A model generated the notes under the pieces. It did no database searches and was not told the origin of the DNA. It saw only the letters and a program-made list of their open reading frames with translations. From the NCBI GenBank assembly GCA_046327915.1, contig JAXLXO010000020.1, positions 81,067 to 145,066 on the forward strand: DNA of 64,000 nucleotides. The letters run 5' to 3'. Positions within the stretch are counted from its first letter, which is position 1; every line of letters starts with the position of its first letter. Of the stretch, positions 63,250-64,000 are shown in pieces. The DNA is from VGTK01 sp046327915. Its GTDB lineage: Bacteria > Desulfobacterota > Binatia > UBA12015. The position numbers were made by a program, and so were the translations under genes.

Positions 63250-63358
63250 GGCCGGCGACGATATCCCGATCGCCCGCGCGTCACCAGTTTCGCTCTGCGG
63301 TCTTCTTGTCGGCCGCGCCCTTGCAACCGGGCCCCGCGTCACCGACGCTCAGGCGCGC

Positions 63359-64000
63359 ATGGCGGCGGACAAGGCGGACGGGTCGGGATCGCGGGGCGAG
63401 GTCGAGACGCGCATCGACGCGCTGCGCACGGTCGCGGCCCTGGCGTCGTCCGATGCGGCCGCTCATGCCGAGGCGACACGCGGCCTCGCCGAGTTGCGCG
63501 CAGCCTGGCGCACCGAGCCCGAGCAGTTCACGCCCGACGCGATCGCCGCGCTGCGCGACGTCGCACGCGCGCTGGCGACGCCGCCGCCCGCCGCACCGCC
63601 GCACGAGCTGCTCGAGCGCGCGCGCGACGTCCTGTCCGGAACCTTCGGCTACGCATCGTTCCGGCCCGGGCAGGAGGACGTGATCCGCGCCGTCCTCGAG
63701 CGCCGCGACTGCATCGCGGTCATGCCCACGGGCGCCGGCAAGTCGCTCACCTACCAGATCCCGGCGAAGCTGCTGGGCGGCACGACGCTGGTCATCTCGC
63801 CGCTGATCGCGCTGATGAAGGACCAGGTGGACGCGCTGCAGGCGCGCGGCGTGCGCGCGACCTACATCAACTCGAGCCTCGAGCCCGAGGAGCGCGCGGC
63901 GCGCGTCGAGCGCCTCGTGCAGGGCGCCTACGAGCTGGTCTACGCGGCACCGGAGGGCATCGAGGCGTCGGTCGGCGGCGCGCTCGCTCGCACCGAGCTG
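63359..64000 (+). CDS. RecQ-family ATP-dependent DNA helicase (partial, 5' part)
   Basis: 214 codons are in the window and the C-terminus lies beyond base 64000. The start is taken at ATG 63359; an in-frame ATG at 63248 overlaps the divergent HugZ start and is less likely. An about 85-residue helical N-terminal extension precedes the helicase core: FGYASFRPGQEDVI (RecQ motif 0), Walker A MPTGAGKSLTYQIPA (motif I), VISPLIALMKDQVDAL (motif Ia) and YAAPEG (motif Ib region). It unwinds DNA 3' to 5' in repair and fork restart. The extension is unusual for canonical RecQ, which starts almost directly with motif 0. Confidence 0.9.
   Translation, partial: MAADKADGSGSRGEVETRIDALRTVAALASSDAAAHAEATRGLAELRAAWRTEPEQFTPDAIAALRDVARALATPPPAAPPHELLERARDVLSGTFGYASFRPGQEDVIRAVLERRDCIAVMPTGAGKSLTYQIPAKLLGGTTLVISPLIALMKDQVDALQARGVRATYINSSLEPEERAARVERLVQGAYELVYAAPEGIEASVGGALARTEL

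Overview
The window is a dense, GC-rich (roughly 70 %) stretch of a Gram-negative bacterial chromosome. PlsB, an OmpA-family lipoprotein, a LolA-like lipoprotein-sorting protein, a cytochrome bc complex and a dTDP-rhamnose pathway all point to a diderm with aerobic-type respiration. Codon use is uniformly high-GC and I see no integrase, transposase, phage gene, tRNA, rRNA or CRISPR array. The split cytochrome b with a multihaem c subunit, and the catabolic gene mix, fit a deltaproteobacterial-type lineage (Myxococcota, Desulfobacterota or Binatota), but I cannot place it further. Many junctions are 4-bp ATGA/GTGA stop-start overlaps, so translational coupling is a general habit here.

Layout. 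1-2.4 kb: partial methyltransferase, small membrane protein, OmpA lipoprotein with tandem terminator hairpins. 2.7-8.1 kb (minus): a respiratory operon, Rieske / cytochrome b6-like / 26-aa membrane peptide / subunit IV-like / 57-aa membrane protein / eight-haem cytochrome c, ending at a terminator. 8.2-12.4 kb (minus): membrane protein, PlsB acyltransferase and a coupled PLP enzyme. 12.5-15.6 kb: RluA pseudouridine synthase, cupin, DUF4301 protein. 15.7-19.1 kb: rfbBACD, making dTDP-L-rhamnose for surface polysaccharide. 19.2-29.6 kb: lipoprotein-sorting protein, ethanolamine ammonia-lyase (eutBC without microcompartment genes), a secreted subtilase with a duplicated C-terminal module, threonine aldolase coupled to a two-domain protein, and a sulfatase-fold lipoprotein preceded by a fossil of a sulfatase C-terminus. 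29.6-32.3 kb (minus): FIST sensor, SnoaL-like protein, DsbA-like oxidoreductase.

32.4-43.6 kb is catabolic: flavin halogenase-like enzyme, acyl-CoA dehydrogenase, Gfo/Idh/MocA oxidoreductase and a VOC protein on plus. Opposite them is a minus operon of biotin-dependent acyl-CoA carboxylase (beta, alpha), enoyl-CoA hydratase and an AtuA-like protein, the set used to break down branched acyl-CoAs (leucine or acyclic terpenoid type). 43.6-46.7 kb (minus): bacterioferritin, GST, TetR regulator, SDR. 46.8-55.1 kb: a complete MoxR-DUF58-BatABCDE operon, with BatB and BatC fused and a long Gln-rich tail. 55.2-64 kb: LysR regulator overlapping convergently with a YihY-type membrane protein, Nudix hydrolase, SnoaL-like protein, phytanoyl-CoA dioxygenase-like enzyme, a lipoprotein, a His-rich multicopper-oxidase homologue that has lost most of its copper ligands, a HugZ-like protein, and the start of a RecQ helicase.

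The most unusual items are the degenerate His-rich cupredoxin protein (60.5-62.4 kb), the tiny membrane ORFs inside the bc operon, the sulfatase C-terminal fossil at 27.4 kb, the duplicated module in the subtilase, and the amidohydrolase-like/lipocalin-like fusion at 25.6-27.3 kb. All functions are assigned by eye from motifs; no database search was run.
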